DNA of 64,000 bases from Paenibacillus sp. TCA20 (GCF_000732325.1 NZ_BBIW01000005.1:124001-188000), one strand, 5' to 3'; shown: positions 1 through 9,438, numbered from the stretch's first letter. The notes: a model not told the origin generated them from the letters alone. Numbers and translations: made by a program.

Positions 1-822
1 GCCATTAACGCATTCAAAGTATATGACGCTAGGTTCGTAGAAGTCGCTATGGATGATGATGGCATGATCATGGAGGAGCTGGAGAAGACTCTTCAAGCCC
101 ATCCGGAGGCCAAATTCATCTATACGATTCCTGATTTCCAGAACCCGACAGGTCGTACCTTGAAGCTGGATAGAAGGCAGCGAATGGTCGAACTGGCGAA
201 TAAATATAATGTGCTGATTGTCGAAGATAACCCGTATGGAGCTGTTCGATTTGCAGGTGAATCTCTTCCACCGGTCAAGCATTTTGACACCGAAGGCAGA
301 GTCATCTATCTCAGCACCTTCTCCAAAATTTTTGCACCAGGACTTCGTCTTGGCTGGGTATGCGCAAGTGAGGAGATCATTGATAAGTATGTCGCATTGA
401 AGCAGTCGGCTGATCTGCATACAGACAGCTTCGCTCAGATGCTTACTGCAAAATATATGGATCAGAATGACATCAATGCTCATGTAGAGAAGATCAAAGA
501 CGTTTACAAAGAAAGATGCGAGACAATGCTGTCCTGTATCAAGGAATATTTCCCTGCAAGCATCAAGCACAGTGTGCCTGAGGGCGGTCTATTCATATGG
601 GTGGAGCTTCCGGATACCGTTGATTCAAGCGTGCTGTTTGTTGAATGCCTGAATAATAATGTCGCATTCGTACCTGGAGCACCGTTCTTCCCGAACGGCG
701 GGGTTAAGAATACACTGCGTCTTAACTACTCTAATATGCCGAATGAACGAATTGTGGAAGGCATGAAGCGAATTGGCGAAGTGCTGCAGCGTGAATTGAA
801 CGATGTGTCGGTTCCTAACTAA
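1..822 (+). CDS. PLP-dependent aminotransferase (2-aminoadipate/MocR-type class I/II), 5'-truncated by window edge
   Basis: The reading frame is open from base 1, so only the C-terminal ~273 residues are present and the true start lies outside the window. It shows fold-type I aminotransferase hallmarks: a YTIPDFQNPTGRT segment (the Asn/Pro loop near the PLP ring), VEDNPYG (the Asp that pairs with the pyridine nitrogen) and the Schiff-base lysine in STFSKIFAPGLRLGW, codon at 325-327. A substrate-carboxylate arginine lies in NTLRLNYSN near the end. The pattern is typical of the LysN/2-aminoadipate transaminase group of stand-alone enzymes, which transfer amino groups between amino acids and 2-oxo acids. 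The exact substrate cannot be read from the sequence. A strong terminator follows, so it ends its transcript. Confidence 0.9.
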   Translation, partial: AINAFKVYDARFVEVAMDDDGMIMEELEKTLQAHPEAKFIYTIPDFQNPTGRTLKLDRRQRMVELANKYNVLIVEDNPYGAVRFAGESLPPVKHFDTEGRVIYLSTFSKIFAPGLRLGWVCASEEIIDKYVALKQSADLHTDSFAQMLTAKYMDQNDINAHVEKIKDVYKERCETMLSCIKEYFPASIKHSVPEGGLFIWVELPDTVDSSVLFVECLNNNVAFVPGAPFFPNGGVKNTLRLNYSNMPNERIVEGMKRIGEVLQRELNDVSVPN

Positions 823-852
823 ACAATTGAATTTTGGCCTGCAGTATCCAGA

Positions 853-890
853 AGAGACAACTTGGTTGTTAACCAAGTTGTCTCTTTTTT
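853..890 (+). terminator. Rho-independent terminator of the aminotransferase
   Basis: Perfect 15-bp stem (853-867 with 871-885), GTT loop, then a T run. It closes the upstream transcript. Confidence 0.9.
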
Positions 891-972
891 GCTATCCAAA
901 ATATTACTTTTAAAGAGTATTAATATATAGTATATTTTGCTAATATTAGTTATCTTATCGACAGAATGATGA

Positions 973-1653
973 ATGATGGAGTTGAACATGAAGATATCCA
1001 AAGAGAACAAATTAATTCTAACCGCTTGTTTGGGACTTATTCTATTTATACCGCTGATCTCCATACCCATTAATGCTTATGAGGAGCATAAGACAGAGCA
1101 GGAAATCAATCGACTGGCTTATACCAAGGAGACGGTTCTGGAAATGAGAGCACTGGCCTGGGAGAAGACAACGCAGCACTGGATCCAGTATCCGCTGGAA
1201 GAATTGCAGCAAGTGGCTGAGCTTCTGAATGAAGAAGAATCGAATTCCGCTGAAATCAGGGACAGGATGAATAACGTCTATTTCCATTGGGAGCAAGCGT
1301 TATTCCTGTTTACCCTGATGGAGGACCATTTTGATAGAAACGGCCGGGTAACGATCACAACTATGGATTCGGTGACGAGAGAATACATGGAATTTCTGAA
1401 GAAAAAGTGGCTTCTGAAATTCGATATAGCCCTTCGTGATGGTGATCAGGAATTAATGGATCAATTGCGGACAGAAGTTGGCTTTCTTATATCGGATTAC
1501 ACGATGCTGACGGAGGCACTAGCCCCCTATCACATCAATACAGATGCCCCTGCGGATATCGTGACCACTTACAAGCGAGTTATCAAAGAGATAGCGAATC
1601 AACAGGATCGCAGCGAACATTTTTTCTATGAGGAATTACGCTGGGAAAATTAA
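973..1653 (+). CDS. Membrane-anchored protein of unknown function (paralogue 1)
   Basis: I do not recognise the family. The protein has 226 residues with a short basic N-terminus, one hydrophobic segment at about residues 14-32 (LTACLGLILFIPLISIPI) and then a soluble, largely helical, charged region that should face outside. The segments WIQYPLEELQQVAELLNEEE and LFLFTLMEDHFDRNGRVT recur in degenerate form in the next gene, so the two are tandem paralogues. An ATG at 985 (MKISKEN) is an alternative start. The intergenic distance to the next gene is about 20 bases, which suggests co-transcription. No catalytic motif was seen. Confidence 0.7.
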   Translation: MMELNMKISKENKLILTACLGLILFIPLISIPINAYEEHKTEQEINRLAYTKETVLEMRALAWEKTTQHWIQYPLEELQQVAELLNEEESNSAEIRDRMNNVYFHWEQALFLFTLMEDHFDRNGRVTITTMDSVTREYMEFLKKKWLLKFDIALRDGDQELMDQLRTEVGFLISDYTMLTEALAPYHINTDAPADIVTTYKRVIKEIANQQDRSEHFFYEELRWEN

Positions 1654-1672
1654 AATAATTGAGGTAGTTATA

Positions 1673-2213
1673 ATGACAAATCAAACTTCAAAGGCGAGGA
1701 TCGGGGTCGTCGCAATATGCTCTGTACTGCTGATATGGGCAAGTATTGCTTCATTCAATCAGTATGGGCGCAGCGAGGATGAACTGAGCACATATAAGGC
1801 TGCAAAATCAGAGCTGTGGTCGGTGAATAAAAAGCTGTGGAAGGAATTGAAGAGCAACTGGATTGATGCTCCCGTGACCGAGCTGACAGCCATGCAGGTG
1901 CTGCTTAGTCAGGACAGTGTCAAGAGAGAAGACCTGGCGCTTCGGACGAGTCAAATCTCCGATCATATCTTACGTGCGGTCGAGCAGTTCGCATTAATAG
2001 AGCCCTATTTCAATGGCAGAGGTGGGGAAAAAGTGTCGACTAACGAATTTATTGTGATGAATCAGCTATACAGTCATTACATTGAAGAGGTGCTGCTTGT
2101 CTGAGTCGAATTCAGTCATCATCGAGAAGGGGAGTGAAGAGCATAAGCTGCTCTTGGATAACATAGAGCTGCTGCTCCAGGATTATCAAACTTATAACTA
2201 TTACTTTACATAG
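1673..2213 (+). pseudogene. Membrane-anchored protein of unknown function (paralogue 2), frameshifted near 2099
   Basis: The start ATG at 1673 is preceded by GAGG. It encodes a hydrophobic anchor (GVVAICSVLLIWASIASF) and then a helical ectodomain resembling the upstream gene (WIDAPVTELTAMQVLLSQDS; ALIEPYFNGRGG). Frame 1 stops at 2102-2104, after 143 residues. Skipping one base near 2099 opens a second frame reading LSESNSVIIEKGSEEHKLLL and on to a TAG at 2211-2213. This extension aligns with the matching part of paralogue 1 (LRDGDQELMDQLRTEVGFLI), so the copy probably suffered a one-base insertion or two-base deletion, or the sequence has an error. The short form could still be made. Confidence 0.6.
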
Positions 2214-2470
2214 GTGATCTTCACATCAATGAAAGTGGTCCATATCAAATCCACACCGGATTCACAATGGCAGTGAAATCAATTATGAATTCGAGACATA
2301 GAGAGGATCATCCTCTGTATAGTGCCATGCGTAATTCCCTTCCGTGGATATACATGGACGCCTTGCCAGCTCCTAAAATACGATAAATGCCATAAGCTGC
2401 CCAATCATGTACTAAGCAGCGTCATACACTGATCCTATAAACGATGTATACCTATAGGAGGCTTCTAAAC

Positions 2471-3055
2471 ATGACGATGAAGCGAAAGGCACCTAAAAAA
2501 TCAGCACATATTCCGGTATCTCGGATTCAATACAGTGCAACAGTAATGCTGCCGTTCTATCGTGCGATTGCAGAACATCCGAAATATGCCTCAGCATGGA
2601 GCAAGGCAGTGATTGCTGCGGACCTCGATAAGATGGGGGTGCTGCTAGGACTGGCTTCGAGGAAGGCCATGGGACTGCCCCTCGGTTCCAACGGTATCGG
2701 ATATTTTATTTCTTTTCCCACAAAACATTCCATATCCGAGCTGACCAACGGCACGACCATTATACCAGGTTCCGTTCAATTTTATTTTAATACAAGAGTG
2801 CATCGCATGATCGCAAGGGCTGTCACTCCATTGTACACTCAGCTCGCATACAACCGTCCATTCGCAGCAGCCTTATCAAGAGCCGCAGGCGTGGGAGATG
2901 TGAAAGCCGTTAACAAAATGGTTCGAGCTCTCGTTAAATCGAAAGCCTTGATCCGTGTTGAAGCCGGAATTGAAGATGGAGGCATTGCTCTAAATTTCAA
3001 GCCTAGCTGCAGTCCATACATTTATCGCAACCTGTTGTTCCTGGAATCTCTGTAA
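2471..3055 (+). CDS. Hypothetical protein (194 aa)
   Basis: I do not recognise this protein. The ATG at 2471 is chosen because TAGGAGG lies at 2455-2461 at ideal spacing; an upstream in-frame ATG at 2444 would place that site inside the gene. The product is basic at the N-terminus (MTMKRKAPKKSA) and has two similar Ala-rich stretches, PFYRAIAEHPKYASAWSKAV and PLYTQLAYNRPFAAALSRAA, about 110 residues apart. Each is followed by a D-x-x-(K/M)-x-x-x-L pattern, so the protein may be an internal duplication. No signal peptide or clear membrane span is seen. It stands alone, with no terminator recognised after it. Confidence 0.65.
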   Translation: MTMKRKAPKKSAHIPVSRIQYSATVMLPFYRAIAEHPKYASAWSKAVIAADLDKMGVLLGLASRKAMGLPLGSNGIGYFISFPTKHSISELTNGTTIIPGSVQFYFNTRVHRMIARAVTPLYTQLAYNRPFAAALSRAAGVGDVKAVNKMVRALVKSKALIRVEAGIEDGGIALNFKPSCSPYIYRNLLFLESL

Positions 3056-3180
3056 TTCATCCTGAGATCACATCAAATAAATCCAGTTTATTTGCGTTAC
3101 AGTCCATTGAGCTCCTGGCTGTAATGCGTAATAATAATTACACAAGAGAATCAATTTCATGTGAAAAGGATGATGTGATC

Positions 3181-4293
3181 GTGCGCAAAATCAAAGTTGG
3201 CGTTATAGGTACAGGTGTGATCAGTGCTATATATTTGAAGAATTTAACCGGCATGTTTGATAGCATAGTGGAGGTCAAAGCGGTGTCGGACTTGGTACCG
3301 GAGCTTGCCCAGAAAAGAGCCGAGGAATACGGTATTCCTCATGTATATACTGTGGAGGAGCTCCTCGCTGACCCCGAAATTGAAATCGTTCTCAATTTGA
3401 CAGCACCCAGTGCGCATGCAGCACTTAATTTACAGGCATTGCATGCAGGCAAGCATGTGTACACCGAGAAGCCATTTGCACTAAACCGGGAGGATGCCGA
3501 TCAAGTACTGAATCTGGCGAAGGAAAAAAACTTGCTCGTGGGCTGTGCGCCTGATACGTTCCTTGGTGCAGGTATCCAGACTTGTATCAAATTAATCAAT
3601 GACGGCTGGATTGGAACCCCTTATTCTGCAAGCGCAACCATTATCATGGGGAACTCAACAAGCGGTACCCATCCCAATTTCCGCAACTTCTTGAAGCTGG
3701 GTGGAGATCCAATTATGGATATGGGGCCATACTATTTGACCGCTCTGATCGCACTGCTTGGCCCTGTGAACCGTGTAACCGGCTCTGCGCGACAATTACA
3801 TAAGGAAGTTGTTATTCAGAATCCTAAATCTCCAGCCTTTGGCCAGTCGGTTCCCATCGAAGCCCCGACCAATGTATCAGCGGTGCTTGATTTTGACAGC
3901 GGAGCGGTGGCAAGCTTCACTGCGGCTAAGGAAGCCTTTGGCTATTCCCCTCGTATGGAGATCTATGGAACAGAAGGTATCCTGTACGTTCCAGATCCGA
4001 ACTTCTTTGGCGGCACCATTTCCATTCAGTTTGCGAACGGGCAGACGAAGGAAATTCCACATTCCCATCCGTATGCAGAGGAAGGACGCGGTATGGGTGT
4101 TGCTGATATGGCCTACGCGATTCAGTCTGGACGGAAAAACCGCGCCAGCGGACAGCTCGCTCGCCATGTGCTCGATATCTCGCTGGGAATCTTCGAAGCT
4201 TCGGAGCAAGGACAGCATATTAAGCTGGAATCTACCGCAGAAAAACCGGCACCTATACCGATGGGTCTGAAGTATAACACTTTGGATATGTAG
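3181..4293 (+). CDS. Gfo/Idh/MocA family oxidoreductase (1)
   Basis: NAD(P)-dependent sugar or inositol-type dehydrogenase family. The Rossmann glycine motif is at the N-terminus (VGVIGTGVIS), followed by the family's EKP dinucleotide-binding signature (GKHVYTEKPFALNREDAD) and a C-terminal alpha/beta domain with GGDPIMDMGPYYLTALIALL, a variant of the GG-x-x-x-D-x-G-x-H catalytic segment with Tyr where His is usual. The GTG at 3181 (VRKIKV) is preferred because AAAGGA lies just upstream; the longer form from 3124 adds an odd N-terminal tail. It heads a block with an isomerase, an AraC regulator and a second dehydrogenase/isomerase pair, so it probably oxidises a sugar or cyclitol. The substrate is not deducible. 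Confidence 0.88.
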   Translation: MRKIKVGVIGTGVISAIYLKNLTGMFDSIVEVKAVSDLVPELAQKRAEEYGIPHVYTVEELLADPEIEIVLNLTAPSAHAALNLQALHAGKHVYTEKPFALNREDADQVLNLAKEKNLLVGCAPDTFLGAGIQTCIKLINDGWIGTPYSASATIIMGNSTSGTHPNFRNFLKLGGDPIMDMGPYYLTALIALLGPVNRVTGSARQLHKEVVIQNPKSPAFGQSVPIEAPTNVSAVLDFDSGAVASFTAAKEAFGYSPRMEIYGTEGILYVPDPNFFGGTISIQFANGQTKEIPHSHPYAEEGRGMGVADMAYAIQSGRKNRASGQLARHVLDISLGIFEASEQGQHIKLESTAEKPAPIPMGLKYNTLDM

Positions 4294-4365
4294 CCTTGAT
4301 GGTAAGGATTAATGTTGACATAAATACATGAATACAAAAGAAGCTCAGAGAGGATGTATACAAGT

Positions 4366-5121
4366 ATGAATACGTTTCCAATTGCAGTGCAGCCCTATAC
4401 CGTTCGCGAACAACTCAGCCAAGATTATGTGGGAACTCTTACCAAGATTGCTGAAATTGGCTATCAAGGGATCGAATTAGGTCGTCCTCCTGAAGGAATG
4501 ACGATTGCAGAACAGAAATCACTGCTGGATCATCTCGGTCTTAAGGTCATTGGAAGTCACGCTGGTTTTGATACATTTGATTTTGATCCGGATGCGATTG
4601 CTGATTATTTGGAAGAGGTTAATGGTGAGAAATTCGTAGGCTTGTCACTCCGCTTCTCTTCTAAGGAAGAAGTGCTTCTGAAGTCCGCCAAGCTGAATGA
4701 AGCTGGGGAGAAGTTCAAGCGAAGAGGAGTTCAGCTGTTGTATCATAATCATGATTGGGAATTTAACAAGTTTGACGGAGAACTCGCTCTCGATATTGTC
4801 TTGAGGGAAACGGATCCTGAGCTTGTGAAGCTTGAGCTGGATACCTACTGGGCGAAGCGTGGCGGCGTAGATCCAGTTCAATATTTAAGCAAACTGAAGA
4901 ATCGCTGCCCGCTGCTGCACATTAAAGATATGGAAGCTGGGGAGGAGCAGTTTTTTGCCGAGATCGGAGAAGGCATTCTCGATTTCCATGCCATTGCAGA
5001 TACTGCCAAGCAGGTTGGAACACAGTGGCTCGTTGTTGAACAGGATCAGAGCCGTAGAGATCCGATGGAAAGCCTTAAGATCAGCTTCCGGAATCTACAG
5101 AAGCTGGGGATTAAAGCGTAA
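4366..5121 (+). CDS. Sugar phosphate isomerase/epimerase (xylose-isomerase-like TIM barrel) (1)
   Basis: AP-endonuclease-2/IolE-like TIM barrel of 251 residues. Metal-ligand-type residues are visible along the barrel: GIELG (Glu), GSHAGF (His), YHNHDWEF (His), LELDTYWAKRGG (Glu/Asp) and LLHIKDMEAG (His/Asp), and a final Glu in WLVVEQDQ. Such enzymes isomerise or epimerise ketoses or dehydrate keto-inositols. The ATG at 4366 is favoured over 4354 because the GAGAGG site overlaps the latter. It follows the dehydrogenase by about 70 bases with no terminator between, and is followed closely by the AraC gene, so one operon is likely. Confidence 0.88.
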   Translation: MNTFPIAVQPYTVREQLSQDYVGTLTKIAEIGYQGIELGRPPEGMTIAEQKSLLDHLGLKVIGSHAGFDTFDFDPDAIADYLEEVNGEKFVGLSLRFSSKEEVLLKSAKLNEAGEKFKRRGVQLLYHNHDWEFNKFDGELALDIVLRETDPELVKLELDTYWAKRGGVDPVQYLSKLKNRCPLLHIKDMEAGEEQFFAEIGEGILDFHAIADTAKQVGTQWLVVEQDQSRRDPMESLKISFRNLQKLGIKA

Positions 5122-5139
5122 TAGAAAAGGATGAGCATT

Positions 5140-6057
5140 ATGTCAAACCGGGAACAACACACACATCAGGTCCAATTGCCGCGTATCCATATTGTCGGCG
5201 ATATCGTCAAGAAGCCCGGTACCGCTCTCGGTCCAAGACGGATAAATGACTATGAGCTGCTGTTCTTCCCGGACAGTACTCATAGCGTCTATCGGGTAGA
5301 TGACCGCGCTTATGTGCTGAAGGAGCCGAGCTTTGTTCTGACCAGACCAGGCGAGCTGCATTCCTATGAATATGATCCGAATCAGCCGGCGAGGCACTTA
5401 TTTATTCATTTTGGATTCGCTGATCCGTCTGAAATTGAACAGATTCTGCCACTTTTTGCTCCTGGAGGACCAAGCTGTGTGCCGCTGAGTGAAGAGCTGC
5501 ACATTGGATTAATGAAGCAAATTATGCATATCGCATATGCCTATCCTGGCAAGCTTCAGACTCGCGGAAGCTCCTTGCTATGGTCTTTACTGATGGAGAT
5601 TGATGGACACCTCTATGACGAGCCGATGATGAAGCTTGCCAATCGGGTACCGCGTCAGATCGTCAAGGCGCTGGATTATATAGATCAGCATTTGGATGAG
5701 CCGATTTCGATTGAACAGCTGTCACATCAGGTTGGGTGGTCACACGAACATTTTACTAGATCCTTCGTACAGTTTATTGGCCGCTCACCGAGAGAGACCA
5801 TTATTCACAGACGCATTGATCGAGCCTGTCAGCTCCTTCTGTATGAAGCCGGCAGCATCAAAGAGGTTGCTTTTGCCGTAGGGTTTACGGATGAGAATTA
5901 TTTCAGCCGCCTGTTTAAGTCGGTGAAAGGTCTCACAGCCAGTCAATACCGCAAGAAGTACTTCAATCCGGTCTATCGCGATCTGGTTCCTGTCAAAGTG
6001 TCCGAATCGCAGTATCCGATTAATCGAATTTTATATAACATTGGTTCACAGAGATAG
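5140..6057 (+). CDS. AraC family transcriptional regulator with N-terminal sugar-sensing cupin
   Basis: About 305 residues. The N-terminal ~150 residues form an AraC-type cupin (RINDYELLFFPDSTHSVYRV, LTRPGELHSYEYDP). The C-terminal ~100 residues carry two helix-turn-helix units: ISIEQLSHQVGWSHEHFTRS and then IKEVAFAVGFTDENYFSRLF, the canonical AraC signature, followed by KGLTASQYRKKY. The ATG at 5140 is preferred because AAAAGG abuts 5131. It is embedded between two dehydrogenase/isomerase pairs and is most likely their local activator, responding to the pathway substrate. That role is inference from context. Confidence 0.9.
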   Translation: MSNREQHTHQVQLPRIHIVGDIVKKPGTALGPRRINDYELLFFPDSTHSVYRVDDRAYVLKEPSFVLTRPGELHSYEYDPNQPARHLFIHFGFADPSEIEQILPLFAPGGPSCVPLSEELHIGLMKQIMHIAYAYPGKLQTRGSSLLWSLLMEIDGHLYDEPMMKLANRVPRQIVKALDYIDQHLDEPISIEQLSHQVGWSHEHFTRSFVQFIGRSPRETIIHRRIDRACQLLLYEAGSIKEVAFAVGFTDENYFSRLFKSVKGLTASQYRKKYFNPVYRDLVPVKVSESQYPINRILYNIGSQR

Positions 6058-6094
6058 AATATATACGAATATAAGCAAGTAGGTGAATGTAAAT

Positions 6095-7150
6095 ATGAAT
6101 AAAAATGTCCGAGTTGGTATTATCGGGTATGGTTTTGCAGCCAAAACCTTTCATGCGCCAGTTATAACTTCCGTCGAAGGTCTTGAGCTTGCAGCGATTG
6201 TTCAGCGAAGCGGCAATTCCTGCTTGAACGATTACCCTTCGATCAGAGCTCTGCAGAAGGTCGATGAGCTCTATCGTGATCCTGACATTGATCTGGTTGT
6301 TATTACGACTCCGAGCACGAATCATTATTCATTTGCCAAGGATGCGCTTATGGCCGGCAAGCATGTTGTCGTGGAGAAGCCCTTCACAACGACGAGAGAA
6401 GAAGCGGATGAACTGATCTCCATTGCTAAGGAAAAAGGGCTTGTGCTTAGTGTATTCCATAATCGCAGATGGGATGGGGATTATCTGACGCTGCAAGAAG
6501 TGGTCCAGCGCAATTTGGTCGGTCCTATAACCGAAGCAGAGTTGATATGGGATCGCTACAGCCCCATCGCACAACCTGGAAGATGGAGGGATGCAGGAGG
6601 AGAAGGCTCCGGGACATTCTATGATCTCGGAGTCCATCTGATTGATCAGGCCTTAACCTTGTTTGGATTGCCAAACAGTATTCAAGCCGACTTGAAGGTA
6701 CAGCGAGAAGGGGCACAGGCATCCGACTATTTTGATGTTACGCTTCACTATGACAGCGGACTGTCCGTAAGATTGAAGTCAACCTTGCTCTCGGTGGATC
6801 CAGCACCGAGATATCGCTTGTATGGCAAGAACGGATCTTATATCAAATTCGGTGAAGATCCACAAGAGGATGCACTCAAAGCTGGCGGAGTACCAGGGAC
6901 ATCGCATTGGGGAGAAGAACCGGCCGAGAGGTGGGGAACTTTAAACACGACGTTAGATGGGCTTCATTTCACTGGACGCATCAAGACCATTCCCGGCAGC
7001 TATGATTCGTATTATCGGAACGTGTATGAAGCCATCACGGGAGTGAGTGAACTAGCGGTTAAGGCGGAGCAGGCAAGAATGGCTATTCGTGTCATCGAGC
7101 TTGGCATGCAAAGTCATGCTGAGCAGAGAAGGGTACCGTTTACTCCATAA
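6095..7150 (+). CDS. Gfo/Idh/MocA family oxidoreductase (2)
   Basis: Second NAD(P)-dependent dehydrogenase of the block, about 351 residues. It has VGIIGYGFAAKTFHAPVI (Rossmann loop), the EKP motif in GKHVVVEKPFTTTREEAD, and FHNRRWDGDYLT followed by GSGTFYDLGVHLIDQALTLF with the family's Asp and His. This set is typical of the YvaA/YulF/scyllo-inositol-dehydrogenase-like branch. The ATG at 6095 with AGGTG upstream is preferred over the GTG at 6083. It is more canonical than the first dehydrogenase of the operon, so the two probably act on different intermediates. Confidence 0.9.
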   Translation: MNKNVRVGIIGYGFAAKTFHAPVITSVEGLELAAIVQRSGNSCLNDYPSIRALQKVDELYRDPDIDLVVITTPSTNHYSFAKDALMAGKHVVVEKPFTTTREEADELISIAKEKGLVLSVFHNRRWDGDYLTLQEVVQRNLVGPITEAELIWDRYSPIAQPGRWRDAGGEGSGTFYDLGVHLIDQALTLFGLPNSIQADLKVQREGAQASDYFDVTLHYDSGLSVRLKSTLLSVDPAPRYRLYGKNGSYIKFGEDPQEDALKAGGVPGTSHWGEEPAERWGTLNTTLDGLHFTGRIKTIPGSYDSYYRNVYEAITGVSELAVKAEQARMAIRVIELGMQSHAEQRRVPFTP

Positions 7151-7185
7151 CCTTAACCATAACTACATACGGAAAGAAGGAAATG

Positions 7186-8013
7186 ATGTTGCAGCCTTTT
7201 AAATTATGCTTGAATACATCCACACTCTTGCCGTATCGGCTCGGTGTAAGGGAACAGATCCGGATCGCAGCTGAAGCCGGATATCAAGGAATTGAGCTGT
7301 GGGTTAAAGATATTGATACCTATCTTGAAGCAGGTGGACAATTATCCGAACTGCGAAGTGATATGGAGGCGCACAGTCTTGAATTCGCAAACGCCATTGC
7401 ATTCTGGAGCTGGGCGGACACAAATCCAGCTGAGCGAAAACGAGGATTTGAGCTTGCTGAGAGAGAGCTGCATACCCTTGCAGAGCTTGGCTGTACTGCT
7501 GCGGCAGCACCGCCTTATGGCAACGTGGGTGATGTAGAACTCGATGAATTTGCCTCTTCATTTGCAAAACTGGCAGAGCTGGCGAGGGGAATCGGAGTCG
7601 AGCCTTATCTGGAATTCTGGGGTAAGGCTAAGCGGCTTCATTGTGTTAATGATGCACAGTATGTTTTACAAGCGAGCGGTGTTGCCGGAGCTAAAGTTTT
7701 ATTGGACCCATTCCATATGTATACGGGAGGCAGTAATTTAGAGGATCTTGCAGGGTGGACGGGTGATCAGATTGGCATTGTTCATGTCAATGATTATCCT
7801 GGAATCCCTTCGAAGGAGCATATCCAGGATGCGGATCGTGTATTCCCAGGTGACGGAATTGCTCCTTCTCGAGAACTGGCTGCTCTGTTAAGCAAATCCG
7901 GATATAAGGGCTACTTGTCTCTAGAGCTGTTTAAGGCAGATTATGGAGCATTAACCCCTCTTGAGACAACTAAGCTGGGGATTGAAAAAATAAAGAGAGC
8001 ATATGAAGTCTAA
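7186..8013 (+). CDS. Sugar phosphate isomerase/epimerase (TIM barrel) (2)
   Basis: About 275 residues and homologous in layout to the first isomerase: GIELWVKDIDTYL, then EFWGKAKRLH, VLLDPFHMYTGGSN (Asp/His ligands), GIVHVNDYPG and a terminal YLSLELFKADYG with the closing Glu. A catalytic Glu/Asp/His/Glu metal set is thus visible. Two adjacent ATG codons (7183, 7186) follow AGAAGG; the second has better spacing. The gene overlaps the start of the transporter gene by 11 bases, so the two are translationally linked. Confidence 0.88.
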   Translation: MLQPFKLCLNTSTLLPYRLGVREQIRIAAEAGYQGIELWVKDIDTYLEAGGQLSELRSDMEAHSLEFANAIAFWSWADTNPAERKRGFELAERELHTLAELGCTAAAAPPYGNVGDVELDEFASSFAKLAELARGIGVEPYLEFWGKAKRLHCVNDAQYVLQASGVAGAKVLLDPFHMYTGGSNLEDLAGWTGDQIGIVHVNDYPGIPSKEHIQDADRVFPGDGIAPSRELAALLSKSGYKGYLSLELFKADYGALTPLETTKLGIEKIKRAYEV

Positions 8014-9382
8014 CAACAATAACGTCCTGCCGGCTGCCAGGCTCACTCTATTTGCGATCACCTGGCCCATATTTATCGAGTCAGCCCTGCAGATGCTGCT
8101 CCGTACATCGGATACCTTCATGCTGAGCAGAGTTTCTGATGATGCAGTAGCAGCCGTTGGCGTGGCGAATCAGATTATCATGTTTGCTGTGCTCATGTTT
8201 AATTTTGTAGCACTCGGCTCTGCAGTTGTGATTTCGCAATATTTGGGTGCCGGCAAAAAGTCAGAGATCGGCAGACTCGCAGGATCTTCGCTTGCGCTCA
8301 ATTTTCTATTTGGCATCGTCGTCAGCATCGCTGTAATTGTGTTTAGTGGTCCGTTACTCCGCTTGTTTAATCTGGATCCGGTCTTGTTTGAGCAGGCACA
8401 GAGTTACTTAATGATTGCTGGAGGAGGTCTGGTTATACAGGCTCTTCTGAGTGCAGCAACAGCGATGATCCAGTCCCATGGCTTAACCCGACAAACGATG
8501 GTCGTATCGATCTTCATGAATATTCTAAATATATGCGGTAATTACCTAGTCATCTTTGGACCTTTTGGCTTTCCTAAGCTGGGCATTGTCGGAGTGGCAA
8601 TTAGCACAATTATTGCGCAATGTGCCGGCCTTATCATTAATCTAATTCTGCTTCGGAGAACGGCGGAAGTTCGTATACAATGGACGGATTTGCTGCATTG
8701 GCGCAGAGATCATATTGAGAAGGTGCTGCGTGTTGGAGTTCCCTCTTCTGCGGTATCCTTGTCATATTCCACCAATCAGTTTGTGACAACAGCGTTTATT
8801 TCAATGCTGGGTGCAAGTGCGCTGACAACGAAGATTTACACTCAAAACATTATGTTTTTTGTGATGATTCTGGCCGTTTCATTGGGCAGAGGGGGTCAGA
8901 TCATTGTGGGTCAGCTCGTTGGAGCTGGGAAACACGAAGCCACTTACAGCACCGTACTGCGTAATTTGATTCGAAGTCAATTCATCACCTTAGGTGCCGT
9001 ATCTATCCTTGTCTTATTTCGGGAACCGCTGATCCGGCTGTTCACAACAGATCCAGATATAATTGCCATGGGAGCCTCCCTGTTGCTGCTCAGTTTTCTG
9101 CTGGAGCCTGGCCGTAATTTCAATGTTATATTAGAGCGTGCCCTGCAAGCCACAGGAGATGCCAAGGCAGCCATGCTGGTATCTATTCTGGTCACCTGGT
9201 GCTTCAGTGTCCCGCTCACCTATATATTAGGAATCCACTTAGGTTACGGACTGTATGGAGTTTGGGCGGCATTTATCGCAGATGAATGGCTGAGAGGCAT
9301 TCTGCTGTTCATTCGCTGGAAGAGCAAGGCTTGGCAGCAAAAAGCACTGGTTCAAGCGGAACGTAATAGTGAAGCACTGTAA
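8003..9382 (+). CDS. MATE family efflux transporter
   Basis: Integral membrane protein of 459 residues with about 12 hydrophobic segments in two similar halves. It has the MATE features TWPIFIESALQMLLRTSDTFMLSR at the N-terminus (shown only as a region near residues 20-40) and ALGSAVVISQYLGAGKK, mirrored in the second half by LGRGGQIIVGQLVGAGKHEA. These proteins export cationic or amphipathic solutes using a Na+ or H+ gradient. The start overlaps the preceding isomerase gene, and a terminator follows, so it is the last gene of the carbohydrate block. Linkage suggests export of a pathway metabolite or toxic analogue, which is inference. Confidence 0.9.
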   Translation: MKSNNNNVLPAARLTLFAITWPIFIESALQMLLRTSDTFMLSRVSDDAVAAVGVANQIIMFAVLMFNFVALGSAVVISQYLGAGKKSEIGRLAGSSLALNFLFGIVVSIAVIVFSGPLLRLFNLDPVLFEQAQSYLMIAGGGLVIQALLSAATAMIQSHGLTRQTMVVSIFMNILNICGNYLVIFGPFGFPKLGIVGVAISTIIAQCAGLIINLILLRRTAEVRIQWTDLLHWRRDHIEKVLRVGVPSSAVSLSYSTNQFVTTAFISMLGASALTTKIYTQNIMFFVMILAVSLGRGGQIIVGQLVGAGKHEATYSTVLRNLIRSQFITLGAVSILVLFREPLIRLFTTDPDIIAMGASLLLLSFLLEPGRNFNVILERALQATGDAKAAMLVSILVTWCFSVPLTYILGIHLGYGLYGVWAAFIADEWLRGILLFIRWKSKAWQQKALVQAERNSEAL

Positions 9383-9438
9383 ATTTACATTTTTAATGGT
9401 AAAGGGTGAAATAATATATACGGTATTTCATTTGGAAG

